A stretch of DNA of 64,000 bases from Nocardioides donggukensis (GTDB lineage Bacteria; Actinomycetota; Actinomycetes; Propionibacteriales; Nocardioidaceae): assembly GCF_014842875.1 (NCBI RefSeq), contig NZ_JACYXZ010000001.1:1-64000 (forward strand), in the 5' to 3' direction. The notes under the pieces are model-generated. The model was not told the origin of the DNA. It saw only the letters and a list, made by a program, of their open reading frames with translations, and did not search any database. Made by a program: the position numbers and the translations under genes. Positions 47,425 to 55,685 of this stretch are shown here, one piece after another. Every line of letters starts with the position of its first letter. Positions within the stretch are counted from its first letter, which is position 1.

Positions 47425-49497
47425 TCACGCCAGCTGCGTCACCTCGCGCCGGAACGGCACCTCGTCGTTCGACGGGAGGTCGACGTCGAACTCCTCGGCG
47501 GCGCGGCGTCCGGACCAGACGGCCGCGGCGATCGTGCCGGGCGCCCAGGCGTCGCCGATGCCGCGCACCGACTGCAGCTCGCCCTGCTCACGGCGTCCGA
47601 CGAGCTCGAGGTAGAGCTCCTCGCGCGGCAGCCGGGCGGTCACCATGACCACGGCGTCGCACTCGACCTCCCGGACGACGCCGGCGTACACGTCCTTCAC
47701 CTCCACCCCTCCGACCCCCACCCGAGTGACGGCGTGGTCGGTGACCCGGGTGACGCCGGACTCGATGAGCCGGCGCTGGATGCGGTTGACCTCGAACGTG
47801 TTGGTCGTCCAGGCGGACACCTGTGACTCCGTGGTGACGATCGAGACGTCGTACCCCTTCTGCGCGAGGAGCTCCGCGACCACGCCACCGAGGTAGTAGT
47901 GGTCGTCGTCGTAGACCACGACGCGCTTCCCCTCGGGGAGGCGGCCCGCGAACAGGTCGTCCGGGCCGAGCACCTGCGCGCCCTCCGCGATGGGGAGCGG
48001 CGTGGTGTGGAAGCGGGCGACCCCGTCCGTGCGCCACGTCGCACCGGTGGCCACCAGCACGTGCTGGAAGCCGAACTCGACGATGTCCTCGGCCGACATC
48101 GGGCTCTCGCGGAAGACCTCGACGGTGGGCAGCTCGGCGATCGCGGCCTCGCGGTACTCCTGGACGCGTCCCCAGGCCGAGAGCCCCGGCAGGCGTGACT
48201 CCTGGTGCACCCGGCCGCCGAGCTCGCGACGCGCCTCGATCAGCGCGACGTCGTACCCACGCACCCCGAGCGCGCGGGCGGCCTCCATGCCCGACGGGCC
48301 GGCGCCGACGACGAGGACCTGGGAGTCGCTGCCCTTGGCCCGGATCCGCTCCGGGTGCCAGCCGCGCCGCCACTCCTCACCCATGCTCGGGTTCTGGGTG
48401 CAGCGGATCGGCGACATGGTGAGGTCCCCGGAGACGCAGATGTTGCAGCCGATGCACTCGCGGATCAGGTTCAGGCGACCGTCGCGGATCTTGTTCGGCA
48501 GGAACGGGTCGGCGATCGACGGCCTGGCGGCGCCGATCAGGTCGAGGATGCCTGCCTTGATCTGCCGCACCATGGCGTCCGGCGAGGTGAACCGGCCGAC
48601 ACCGACCACGGGCTTGGTGGTGAGCTTCTTCAGCCCGGCAACGAACTCCTCCTGGCTCCCCTCCAGGCCGAATCGGGAGGTGACCGAGTCGCCCTCCCAG
48701 CTGCCCATCGCGAAGTCCCACAGGTCCGGGAGCTCGCCGAGCTCGCGCAGCACGCCCTCGATGTCCTCGCGCGTGATGCCGCCGTCGACCTCCTCCTCGA
48801 CGGTGATCCGGCAGGCGACGGCCGCCCGGCCGGCGCACTCCTCGATGGTGTCCTCGAGCAGCTCCTTGAGCAGCCGCATGCGGTTCTCCAGCGAGCCGCC
48901 GTACTCGTCCGTCCGCTGGTTGTAGCGCCGGGAGAGGAAGTGGTGCACGCCGCTGTAGCCGTGCGCGCCGTAGACGTAGACGATGTCGTAGCCCGCCTCG
49001 ATCGAGCGGCGTACGGCGTTGCGGTGCCAGCGCCGCAGGTCGGCGATGTCCTGCGTGGTCATCGCCCGGGCCTGGATCGGCGCGATCGTGTCCGGGGCCA
49101 CCGGCAGGTGGCCGGGGCCGAGTGGGGTCTCCCGGCTGAGCTGGTTGGGGGCGTTCATCCCGTTGTGCGCCAGCTCGATGCCGGCCAGGCCGCCGCCCTC
49201 GTGGATGGCGTCGGCGATCCGCCTCAGCGCCGGGAGGTCCTGGTCGTCCCAGATCCGCAGCTCGATGAACGGCGCGATGTCGGAGGTCGCGTGGATCTCC
49301 ACCTGCTCGGTGCACACCACCGACCAGCCGCCCTCGGCCTTGATCTTGCGCATCGCAGCCTGCGCGCTGGGGTCGCGGTAACCCATGCCGTTGCAGTGCG
49401 GCACCTGGTAGAAGCGGTTCTTGGTGGTGAACGGCCCGATCTGGACGGGCTCGAAGAGGATGTCGTACGGCGCGGCCACCGTGGGCTGCTCGGTCAT
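47425..49497 (-). CDS. histamine dehydrogenase-like flavoprotein (TMADH family)
   Basis: A 690-residue iron-sulfur flavoprotein of the trimethylamine dehydrogenase family. The TIM barrel has KNRFYQVPHC with Cys35, which binds FMN covalently in this family. The [4Fe-4S] ligands are in CIGCNIC (348-354) and Cys366, followed by an ADP/NAD-like Rossmann domain (VVGAGPSGMEAARAL). Where TMADH uses an aromatic cage, this protein has Gln65, Trp267 and Asp358. Those are the residues I recall for histamine dehydrogenase of Nocardioides simplex, so histamine oxidation to imidazole acetaldehyde is likely. Active-site His179 and Asp270 are kept. ATG at 49495-49497. Confidence 0.85.
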   Translation of the reverse strand: MTEQPTVAAPYDILFEPVQIGPFTTKNRFYQVPHCNGMGYRDPSAQAAMRKIKAEGGWSVVCTEQVEIHATSDIAPFIELRIWDDQDLPALRRIADAIHEGGGLAGIELAHNGMNAPNQLSRETPLGPGHLPVAPDTIAPIQARAMTTQDIADLRRWHRNAVRRSIEAGYDIVYVYGAHGYSGVHHFLSRRYNQRTDEYGGSLENRMRLLKELLEDTIEECAGRAAVACRITVEEEVDGGITREDIEGVLRELGELPDLWDFAMGSWEGDSVTSRFGLEGSQEEFVAGLKKLTTKPVVGVGRFTSPDAMVRQIKAGILDLIGAARPSIADPFLPNKIRDGRLNLIRECIGCNICVSGDLTMSPIRCTQNPSMGEEWRRGWHPERIRAKGSDSQVLVVGAGPSGMEAARALGVRGYDVALIEARRELGGRVHQESRLPGLSAWGRVQEYREAAIAELPTVEVFRESPMSAEDIVEFGFQHVLVATGATWRTDGVARFHTTPLPIAEGAQVLGPDDLFAGRLPEGKRVVVYDDDHYYLGGVVAELLAQKGYDVSIVTTESQVSAWTTNTFEVNRIQRRLIESGVTRVTDHAVTRVGVGGVEVKDVYAGVVREVECDAVVMVTARLPREELYLELVGRREQGELQSVRGIGDAWAPGTIAAAVWSGRRAAEEFDVDLPSNDEVPFRREVTQLA

Positions 49498-49555
49498 GGG
49501 AGTTCTCCTGGGGTCGTGCGGGTCGGTTGCCGGCCGGCTGTGGCGCGGCCGAAGG

Positions 49556-51040
49556 TCAGTGGTTGATCCAGACGGTCTTGAGGCCGACGTACTTGTCGAG
49601 GGCGTGCAGCGACAGGTCGCGCCCGAAGCCCGAACCCTTGAAGCCGCCGAACGGGGTCCACGCACTGAAGGCGTCGACACCGTTGACGGTGACCGTGCCG
49701 GCGTGGACCTGCTCGGTCAGCCGGTGCGCGCGGGAGAGGCTCCCCGTGGCGATCGAGGCCGCCAGCCCGTACGCCGAGTCGTTGGCCAGCCGGACCGCCT
49801 CCTCCTCGCTGTCGAAGGGCGTCACCGCGAGCACCGGCCCGAACACCTCCTCGCGCGCCAGTGCCGAGGTCGGGTCGACGTCGTCGAAGACGGTCGGCTG
49901 CACGTAGCAGTCGCTGTCGCCGCGGGTGAGCCGCTCGCCGCCGGTCAGCAGGCGGGCGCCGGCGGCGCGGGCGCCGTCGACGAACTGCATCACCTGGTCG
50001 GTCTGCTCCCGCGAGACGATCGCGCCCATGCCGGCCGCCGGGTCGAGCGGATCGCCGGGCTGGTACGCCGCCGCCTCGGCCGCGACCAGGGAGACGAACT
50101 CCTCGTGCACGGAGCGCTCCACGAGCACCCGGGAGTGGGCCGAGCACACGGCCCCCTGGTTGAACCAGATCCCGAACGCCGTCTGCCTGGCGGTGGCGGC
50201 CAGGTCCTCGGCATCGGCGAAGACCAGGTGCGGGCTCTTGCCTCCGCATTCGAGCCACACCTGCTTGAGGTTCGACTGGCCGGCGTACTGCAGGAAGAGC
50301 CGGCCCACCTCCGTGGAGCCGGTGAAGGCGAGGACGTCGACGTCCGGGTGGAGTCCCAGGGCTCGGCCGGTGGTCTCGCCGAGGCCGGGGACGACGTTGA
50401 GGACCCCCTCGGGGATGCCGGCCTCGACGGCCAGCTCGGCCATCCGCAGCGCCGACGACGGTGACTGCTCGGCCGGCTTCAGCACCACGCAGTTGCCTGC
50501 CGCCATGGCCGGCGCGACCTTCCAGGCGAGCATGTCGACCGGGTAGTTCCACGGGATGACCGCCCCGACCACCCCGAGCGGCACCCGCCGGATCAGGCCC
50601 AGGGTCCCCGGCGGCGTTGGGGCGACCTCGTCATTGATCTTGTCGATCGCCTCGGCGTAGTAGCGGAACAGGCTCACGGAGAAGGGCAGGTCGAGGTCGT
50701 AGGCGTCGACCACCCGCTTGCCCATGTCGAGCGAGTCGAGGACCGCCAGCTCGGCCGAGTGCTCGTCCAGCAGGTCGGCGAAGCGCAGCAGGCGCTCGCG
50801 TCGGAAGGCGACCCCGGCCTGGCTCCACACGCCGGCGTCGTACGTCGACCTGGCTGCGCGGACGGCGGCGTCGACCCCCTCCTGCCCGGCGTCGGCCACC
50901 TCGCTGAGGAGCCCTCCCGTGGCGGGGTTGCGGTTCTCGAACGCCGCGTCGCCCGACTCCACGAAGAGGCCGCCGATGAAGGGTCGGGTGTGGAGCGTGG
51001 CTTTGGCGGCCAGCTCGGTCCAGTCCTGATGAGTGCGCAC
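49556..51040 (-). CDS. aldehyde dehydrogenase, partner of the amine dehydrogenase
   Basis: A 494-residue NAD(P)-dependent aldehyde dehydrogenase. It has VIPWNYPVDMLAWKVAPAMA and FTGSTEVGR, the catalytic Glu in LECGGKSPH, and the catalytic Cys in FNQGAVCSAHSR. The PF-type ending (TPFGGFKGSGFGRDL) matches the family. It is the first gene of the operon, 58 bases before the dehydrogenase, so imidazole-4-acetaldehyde to imidazole-4-acetate is the inferred reaction. GTG at 51038-51040 is preceded by AAAGGA. A palindromic operator lies just upstream. Confidence 0.9.
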   Translation of the reverse strand: MRTHQDWTELAAKATLHTRPFIGGLFVESGDAAFENRNPATGGLLSEVADAGQEGVDAAVRAARSTYDAGVWSQAGVAFRRERLLRFADLLDEHSAELAVLDSLDMGKRVVDAYDLDLPFSVSLFRYYAEAIDKINDEVAPTPPGTLGLIRRVPLGVVGAVIPWNYPVDMLAWKVAPAMAAGNCVVLKPAEQSPSSALRMAELAVEAGIPEGVLNVVPGLGETTGRALGLHPDVDVLAFTGSTEVGRLFLQYAGQSNLKQVWLECGGKSPHLVFADAEDLAATARQTAFGIWFNQGAVCSAHSRVLVERSVHEEFVSLVAAEAAAYQPGDPLDPAAGMGAIVSREQTDQVMQFVDGARAAGARLLTGGERLTRGDSDCYVQPTVFDDVDPTSALAREEVFGPVLAVTPFDSEEEAVRLANDSAYGLAASIATGSLSRAHRLTEQVHAGTVTVNGVDAFSAWTPFGGFKGSGFGRDLSLHALDKYVGLKTVWINH

Positions 51041-51053
51041 GGAGGGTCCTTTC

Positions 51054-51071
51054 TTTGCGCTACACCGCAAA
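51054..51071. promoter_or_regulatory. TetR-type operator palindrome
   Basis: TTTGCGCTACACCGCAAA is an interrupted perfect palindrome (TTTGCG-N6-CGCAAA) between the aldehyde dehydrogenase and the divergent TetR gene. It lies close to the aldehyde dehydrogenase start, as a repressor site would. Confidence 0.6.
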
Positions 51072-51139
51072 TATGACCCGCCGCACATCCCCGTGTCAAT
51101 GCTCCCGCCGGAGCCGACGCGGGGCGCTACGGTGTGGCC

Positions 51140-51787
51140 ATGGCGCGACGCAAGGACCAGGCCGCTCGCCGGGAGCACCTGATCGAGGCGGCCCTCGTCA
51201 CCATCGCCCGGCACGGGCTCCCTGGCGCGACCATGAAGAACATCGCGGAGGAGGCCGGCGTCTCGCACCGGCTGGTCGCCTACTACTACCCCGACCTGGA
51301 GACACTGATCGAGGCCGCGCACCAGGCTGCGACCGACCGCTACTACTGGTCGCGGCAGCAGGACGTCGCGGGCGACCACGGCCCCACCACGAAGCTCGCC
51401 CGCCTGATGTACTCAGGCCTCCCGCGGGGCAAGGACCTCGTGCTCAGCCAGGTGCTGGACGAGATCTCGGTCAGCGCGAGCCGCAGCCCGATGCACGCCA
51501 CCTTGATGACCCTGCTCTTCGACCGCGAGGTGTCGCTCTACACCTCCGTCCTGGAGGTCGGCCGTGCGGTCGGCGAGTTCCAGTTGACCGACGAGCCCGA
51601 CGTCATCGCGCGCAACTTCGTGGCGCTCGAGGACGCCCTCGGGCTGCACCTGCTCGCCCACAACGCATCGATGAGCGTGGCGCGCGCCGAGCATCAGCTG
51701 TCCAGCTACGCGCACTCCGCCACGGGCGTCCTCATCACCCTCGAGGAGTTCGCGCGCCCCGAAGGTGACAGCGTCAACCGGACCTGA
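51140..51787 (+). CDS. TetR family regulator of the histamine-type operon
   Basis: The 215-residue product has an N-terminal TetR helix-turn-helix (RREHLIEAALVTIARHGLPG, TMKNIAEEAGVSHRLVAYYY) and a variable ligand domain. ATG at 51140 (MARRKDQAAR) was preferred over the GTG six bases upstream. It is divergent from the aldehyde dehydrogenase with a TTTGCG palindrome between, so it probably represses that operon and its own gene until a substrate amine or aldehyde binds. Confidence 0.88.
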   Translation: MARRKDQAARREHLIEAALVTIARHGLPGATMKNIAEEAGVSHRLVAYYYPDLETLIEAAHQAATDRYYWSRQQDVAGDHGPTTKLARLMYSGLPRGKDLVLSQVLDEISVSASRSPMHATLMTLLFDREVSLYTSVLEVGRAVGEFQLTDEPDVIARNFVALEDALGLHLLAHNASMSVARAEHQLSSYAHSATGVLITLEEFARPEGDSVNRT

Positions 51788-51879
51788 CGTTGCTCTGCGA
51801 GGCAAGGAATCCTTTTCGGAGATGCCCTGCACGACCGCGGAATCGACGAACGGCGGTCAACGTCCCGCCAGGTCGATCT

Positions 51880-51996
51880 CGTCCGCTACTGCCTCCGACC
51901 TTCGAAGAACTCGCTGCGGTCGACGCCCTCGCAGAGCGCGAGAACATCTCACGATCCGAGGCGATCAGAAGGGCGCTGGCTGGTTTGGCGGCGTGA
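51880..51996 (+). pseudogene. ribbon-helix-helix antitoxin remnant
   Basis: The frame ends ELAAVDALAERENISRSEAI plus RRALAGLAA, which is a recognisable ribbon-helix-helix C-terminus. The N-terminal beta strand and start are degraded: the frame continues back to 51790 only through arginine- and proline-rich sequence. Its TGA at 51994-51996 overlaps the GTG of the downstream toxin-like frame, the usual antitoxin-toxin coupling. Confidence 0.5.
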
Positions 51997-52337
51997 GGGT
52001 CCACGACAGCGCGCTCAAGCACGGTGTACTGCCAGAGGACGCGGTCCAGGCGGCCGGCTGGCCGCTCTGGGTAGAGCCACTCGATGAAGGGGACCGGCCA
52101 CACCGCGAACTAAGGCTCGGATCCGCACACGTTCGTCGTTGGGGTTTTCACCACGCTAGACATGGCACGACCGTTCCCGAATTCCGCCCGCGTGCAGCGC
52201 TCAGGTCGGCCATCGTGATCTTCCGAGGCGGCGCTCGGCTGTCTCGCGACGGGGGGCTCGTGCATGAGGCAAGCAGCGACACGTGCCGTGGCGACCGCCA
52301 TCGTGATGCTCGGTCTGGCCTCGTGCACGCGTGGTGA
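51993..52337 (+). pseudogene. toxin-like remnant next to the antitoxin remnant
   Basis: The frame starts VRVHDSALKHGVLPEDAVQA, continues WVEPLDEGDRPHRELRLG, and resembles small toxin proteins that pair with ribbon-helix-helix antitoxins in actinobacteria. After residue ~48 it diverges into non-family sequence and runs into the lipoprotein gene. A frameshift or deletion has probably ended the normal C-terminus. I would not call it functional. The stretch from 51788 to 52263 holds only these remnants. Confidence 0.4.
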
Positions 52338-52680
52338 CGGCGGAGTCGTGGAGGCCGGCGACCGGCTGACCCCGCCCGCCGACTGGGTCGAGCGTCGCGA
52401 GCTTGTGGTCGAGGAGTCGCTCTTCTGCGGCGGTCCGGCACCATGCCCGCACCTCGAGCGGGAGTGGGACATTGCGGGTCAGGTCACCGTGGCGACGGTC
52501 GAGAAGGTCTTCGCCGACCTCGGCTCGCCCACGGTCGACGAGACGGCGCCCGGCTGCATCGACATGAGTCAGTGCCGCTTCACGTTCTCCGATGGCGAGT
52601 TCCGGTGGGAGCTCGCCATCGTCCACGACCTTCCGGACTTGCCCGACGGCGCGGGGCTTCATGTGCAGCTCGCCGAGTGA
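52264..52680 (+). CDS. small predicted lipoprotein
   Basis: A 138-residue protein with a type II signal peptide and lipobox LASC (Cys21), so it should be anchored outside the membrane. The mature part has four further cysteines (FCGG, PCPH, GCID, QCRF) that may form two disulfides. No family is recognised. ATG at 52264 (MRQAATRAVA). It overlaps the toxin remnant's open frame and is followed by the convergent DoxX gene. Confidence 0.65.
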   Translation: MRQAATRAVATAIVMLGLASCTRGDGGVVEAGDRLTPPADWVERRELVVEESLFCGGPAPCPHLEREWDIAGQVTVATVEKVFADLGSPTVDETAPGCIDMSQCRFTFSDGEFRWELAIVHDLPDLPDGAGLHVQLAE

Positions 52681-52737
52681 ACGCCAATGGGACAAGACCA
52701 CACCGATCCGACACCGCCGTCTCCTGGCGACACCAGG

Positions 52738-53115
52738 TCAGGCTGACAAGGGCTGCGGTCCGAAGCGCATCACCGCGACGGAGGCGGCCAGGGCGAGCAG
52801 CACCACGTTGACCACGATCAGCTGCGACTCCCCTCGGCGCGCGTGCGTGAGGGCGGCGAGCAGCATGGTGACCGCGAGGCCCGCCGCCGCCAGCGGGGTC
52901 AGGAACACGGCGACGTCGAAGACGGCCGGGAGGATCAGGCCGAGCGCGCCGAGGAGCTCCACGGCTCCGATGAACTTGATCGTCCCGGGCGAGAGCTCCT
53001 TGACCGCGGCCATGCTCTCGGGGAGCTTCTCCCTCGGCAGGGTGAGCTTCGTCAGGCCGGCCATCGCGAAGACGACCGCGAGGACGGAGGCGACGATCCA
53101 GAGGGTGAGGTTCAT
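52738..53115 (-). CDS. DoxX family membrane protein
   Basis: A 125-residue membrane protein with about four helices (LWIVASVLAVVFAMAGLTKL, FIGAVELLGALGLILPAVF, LAAAGLAVTMLLAALTHARR, LIVVNVVLLALAASVAV). MAGLTKL and GAVELLGALGLI are typical of DoxX-like proteins linked to thiol or oxidative stress. It is divergent from the MarR gene with palindromes in the promoter, so MarR most likely represses it. Confidence 0.85.
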   Translation of the reverse strand: MNLTLWIVASVLAVVFAMAGLTKLTLPREKLPESMAAVKELSPGTIKFIGAVELLGALGLILPAVFDVAVFLTPLAAAGLAVTMLLAALTHARRGESQLIVVNVVLLALAASVAVMRFGPQPLSA

Positions 53116-53130
53116 GAGATCTCCTGTGTC

Positions 53131-53184
53131 GAACTTGACTGTTCAACAAGCGTGTCATCAGTGAACTTGATGTGTCAAGTTCAC
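53131..53184. promoter_or_regulatory. two MarR operator-like palindromes
   Basis: GTGAACTTGA-TGTG-TCAAGTTCAC (53161-53184) is a perfect palindrome just before marR. GAACTTGACTGTTCAACAAG (53131-53150) is a related, weaker copy nearer the DoxX start. Both share GAACTTGA. Confidence 0.75.
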
Positions 53185-53202
53185 CGGCGGTAGGCTCCGT
53201 CC

Positions 53203-53685
53203 ATGCTCAGGGACTCCGACGACCCCCGGTGGCTGACACCGGAGGAGCGCGCCGCCTGGCTGGCGGTGGCGGCGCTCGCGGTCAAGCTCCCGGCGGCGCT
53301 CGACGCCCAGCTCCAGCGCGACGAGGGACTGAGCTTCTTCGAGTACATGGTCCTGGCGATGCTGTCGGAGCAGGAGGACCGGAGCCTGCAGATGAGCGAG
53401 CTCGCGGCGGCTGCCTCGGCCTCCCTGTCCCGCCTCTCCCACGCCGCCAAGCGCCTGGAGGCGCAAGGCCTCCTGCGTCGCGAGCGTCTCGGCGGCCCCG
53501 GACGCCGGACCCGCGCCGAGCTCACCGACGCCGGCTACGCGAAGCTCGTCGCGGCGGCACCCGGTCACTCAGGACGCGTCCGCGAGCTGGTGATCGACGC
53601 ACTCACGCCCGACCAGCTGGGCACCCTGCGCGAGGTCGGCGAGGTGTTCATGCAGCGGGTGGATCCGGAGCGGGGCTGCGGCTGA
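53203..53685 (+). CDS. MarR family regulator
   Basis: A 160-residue MarR protein with the winged helix in LQMSELAAAASASLSRLSHA and AKRLEAQGLLRRERL, wing GGPGRRTRAELTDAGYAKL, and flanking dimerisation helices. ATG at 53203. It is divergent from the DoxX gene, with a perfect 24-base palindrome 19-42 bases before its start, so autoregulation and DoxX repression are likely. The ligand is unknown; quinones or phenolics are common for this family. Confidence 0.9.
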   Translation: MLRDSDDPRWLTPEERAAWLAVAALAVKLPAALDAQLQRDEGLSFFEYMVLAMLSEQEDRSLQMSELAAAASASLSRLSHAAKRLEAQGLLRRERLGGPGRRTRAELTDAGYAKLVAAAPGHSGRVRELVIDALTPDQLGTLREVGEVFMQRVDPERGCG

Positions 53686-53755
53686 CCGGACCGCGGGGCC
53701 GATGCGGGGAGCCGACCGACGAGTCGAGCCGAGAACCGGTTCTGCACAAGGGGTT

Positions 53756-53836
53756 TCGACACGCTCGCCAGGGCTCGCGGCTCAACCGGCGGGGGTGGGT
53801 CTCGACACGCTCGCCAGGGCGCGCGGCTCAACCGGC
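53756..53836. repeat. tandem copy of an interspersed 35-base repeat
   Basis: The 35-base units at 53756-53790 and 53802-53836 both begin TCGACACGCTCGCCAGGG and end CGCGGCTCAACCGGC, differing at one base. They sit in the marR/PH gap, which otherwise shows no gene. Their plan matches the repeat after tRNA-Leu at 22198-22232. Confidence 0.75.
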
Positions 53837-53881
53837 AGTCGCCACCTCGACCCGAGACCCGGGTGGGGGAGACTGTCGGCC

Positions 53882-54331
53882 GTGGACGAGGGCGAGGAGA
53901 TCCGGCTTCGGGCCCGGTCCAACAACCTGCCGCTGGCGGTCGTGCTGACGCTCTTCGCCGTCGTCTGGTTCGTGTTCCTCTTCGAGTCCGGGGCCCCCGT
54001 GCGGACGACGCTCGGGGTGCTGGTCGCGGCGCCGATGCTGGCGATCGCCGTACGCGCGCTGCGCAGTGTCGTCGTCCTGGGGCCGGCCTCTGTGCGGGTG
54101 AGGACGCAGGTGCGGACCCTCACCATCCCCCGAGCCGCGGTCACCGGGGTGAGCGCCGCGGTCGTCGACCGGAGGGGGTACGGCGCGGTCTGGGCGCCGG
54201 TGCTCGAGCTGGAGGAGGGACAGCAGGTGCTGCGGATGCTGGCCGGCTACTCGCCCAGCGCCGCGGACGGACGGGCGCCCCTGGCCGTGCAGCGCCGGAC
54301 CGCCGTGATCGCCGACTGGATCGCCCACTGA
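53882..54331 (+). CDS. PH-like domain membrane protein
   Basis: A 149-residue protein with two close membrane helices (LPLAVVLTLFAVVWFVFLF, LGVLVAAPMLAIAVRAL). A soluble part follows with SVRVRTQVRTLTIPRAAVTG and APVLELEEGQQVLRMLAGYS, resembling small bacterial PH (YdbT-like) proteins. GTG at 53882 (VDEGEEIRLR) was chosen. It is followed after 33 bases by the App1-type gene on the same strand. Function is unknown. Confidence 0.65.
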   Translation: MDEGEEIRLRARSNNLPLAVVLTLFAVVWFVFLFESGAPVRTTLGVLVAAPMLAIAVRALRSVVVLGPASVRVRTQVRTLTIPRAAVTGVSAAVVDRRGYGAVWAPVLELEEGQQVLRMLAGYSPSAADGRAPLAVQRRTAVIADWIAH

Positions 54332-54364
54332 CCGGGGCGGGGTGGGCGACATAGAGTCGGGCGG

Positions 54365-55513
54365 GTGAGGATCCCGGTTATCGGCGGGGACGAGAGCCCG
54401 CTCGAGTGGCTGCAGCGGCGGGCGAAGTCGGTGACCGAGCAGGTGGAGCGAAGGATCGCCGCCGCCCGGGACGCCCGGGTCGCCGACGAGCCACCCGAGC
54501 ACTTCCGGATCGAGACCTACCTCGGGCACGGCGGCGCGGGGCGGGTCGTGGTCCGCGGCCGGGTGCTCGACAACGACGAGCCTCCCGAGGCGGTGGTCGG
54601 GGAGGGCACCGGCGCGGCCGTCCGGCGGACGCTCAGCCGGTTCCTCGCCAGGCCGCTCCCCGGGGTCCGGCTGCGGGTCCGGCTGGCCGGCCACGAGGTC
54701 GAGACCGAGTCCGACGGCGACGGCTACTTCGACCTGGCCTTCGACCTGGACGCCTCCACACCGGCCGACGGCGGCTCGTGGCTCACCGGCGAGGTCGCGC
54801 TGGCGGCGCCGTACCGCGGGCTGACCGGCGAGCACGCCGCCCCGCTGCAGGTGCGGGTGCCCGGCCCCGTGGCCGCCTTCGGGGTCATCTCGGACGTCGA
54901 CGACACGATCCTGCACACCGGAGCCCAGCGCGCGGCGCAGATGGTGCTGCAGACGTTCACCGGCTCCTACCTGACCCGGACCCCGTTCCTCGGGTCCCCG
55001 GAGCTCTACCGCTCGCTGGCCGCCCAGCCCGGCCACCCCGACGCCAACCCGTTCTTCTACGTCTCCTCCAGCCCGTGGAACCTGCACGGCTTCCTCACCG
55101 CGTTCCTCGCCCACCGCGACTTCCCGCTCGGACCGCTCCTGCTGCGGGACCTGCTCGGCCGCAGCGCCCAGCGCTCGCACACCGCGCACAAGCTGGGCCG
55201 GATCCGGGAGGTCCTCGAGACGCACCCCGACCTGCCGTTCGTGCTGATCGGTGACTCCGGCCAGCACGACCCCGAGATCTACGCCGAGGTGGTGCGGACC
55301 CACCCGGGCCGGGTCCGGGCGGTCTACATCCGGGAGGTGCGCCTCGACCCGGGCGACGGCCGGGTCGAGGCGGTCCTCGACGACTGGGACGGTGCGGTGC
55401 CGTTCGTGGTGGCCGCGGACTCGCTCGCGGTGGCCCGGCACGCCGCCGAGCTGGGGCTGGTCACCGACGGCGACGTCCACACGGTCGAGCGGGCGACCGC
55501 GCTCCGCGGCTGA
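54365..55513 (+). CDS. App1/DUF2183 family phosphatase
   Basis: A 382-residue protein of the App1 phosphatidate-phosphatase-like family (HAD fold). It has VISDVDDTILHTG with the nucleophilic DxDDT, FFYVSSSPWNLHGFL and FVLIGDSGQHDPEIYAE. An N-terminal beta-rich part (HFRIETYLGHGGAGRVVVRG) precedes it. In yeast the founding member dephosphorylates phosphatidate; bacterial members are uncharacterised. GTG at 54365. Confidence 0.85.
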   Translation: MRIPVIGGDESPLEWLQRRAKSVTEQVERRIAAARDARVADEPPEHFRIETYLGHGGAGRVVVRGRVLDNDEPPEAVVGEGTGAAVRRTLSRFLARPLPGVRLRVRLAGHEVETESDGDGYFDLAFDLDASTPADGGSWLTGEVALAAPYRGLTGEHAAPLQVRVPGPVAAFGVISDVDDTILHTGAQRAAQMVLQTFTGSYLTRTPFLGSPELYRSLAAQPGHPDANPFFYVSSSPWNLHGFLTAFLAHRDFPLGPLLLRDLLGRSAQRSHTAHKLGRIREVLETHPDLPFVLIGDSGQHDPEIYAEVVRTHPGRVRAVYIREVRLDPGDGRVEAVLDDWDGAVPFVVAADSLAVARHAAELGLVTDGDVHTVERATALRG

Positions 55514-55569
55514 CCCGCCGGCGCCACCGCCGGCCGAGCCGAGGGCCCGTCGCCACCTGGTCGGACGTC

Positions 55570-55621
55570 AGGCTCTACGTTCTGGTCCGCACCGCGTGTC
55601 GACCTGCAGAACGTAGAGCCT
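55570..55621. terminator. inverted repeat after the App1-type gene
   Basis: AGGCTCTACGTTCTG (55570-55584) and CAGAACGTAGAGCCT (55607-55621) are perfect 15-base complements with a 22-base spacer. It lies between two plus-strand genes and may end the first transcript; it lacks a T-run and could instead be a repeat element. Confidence 0.5.
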
Positions 55622-55685
55622 GGGTCGCGGACCCTGGATCGCGGAAGCCGGGCCGGCTGGGCACCGAGCGCTACCGTCGACCCGT

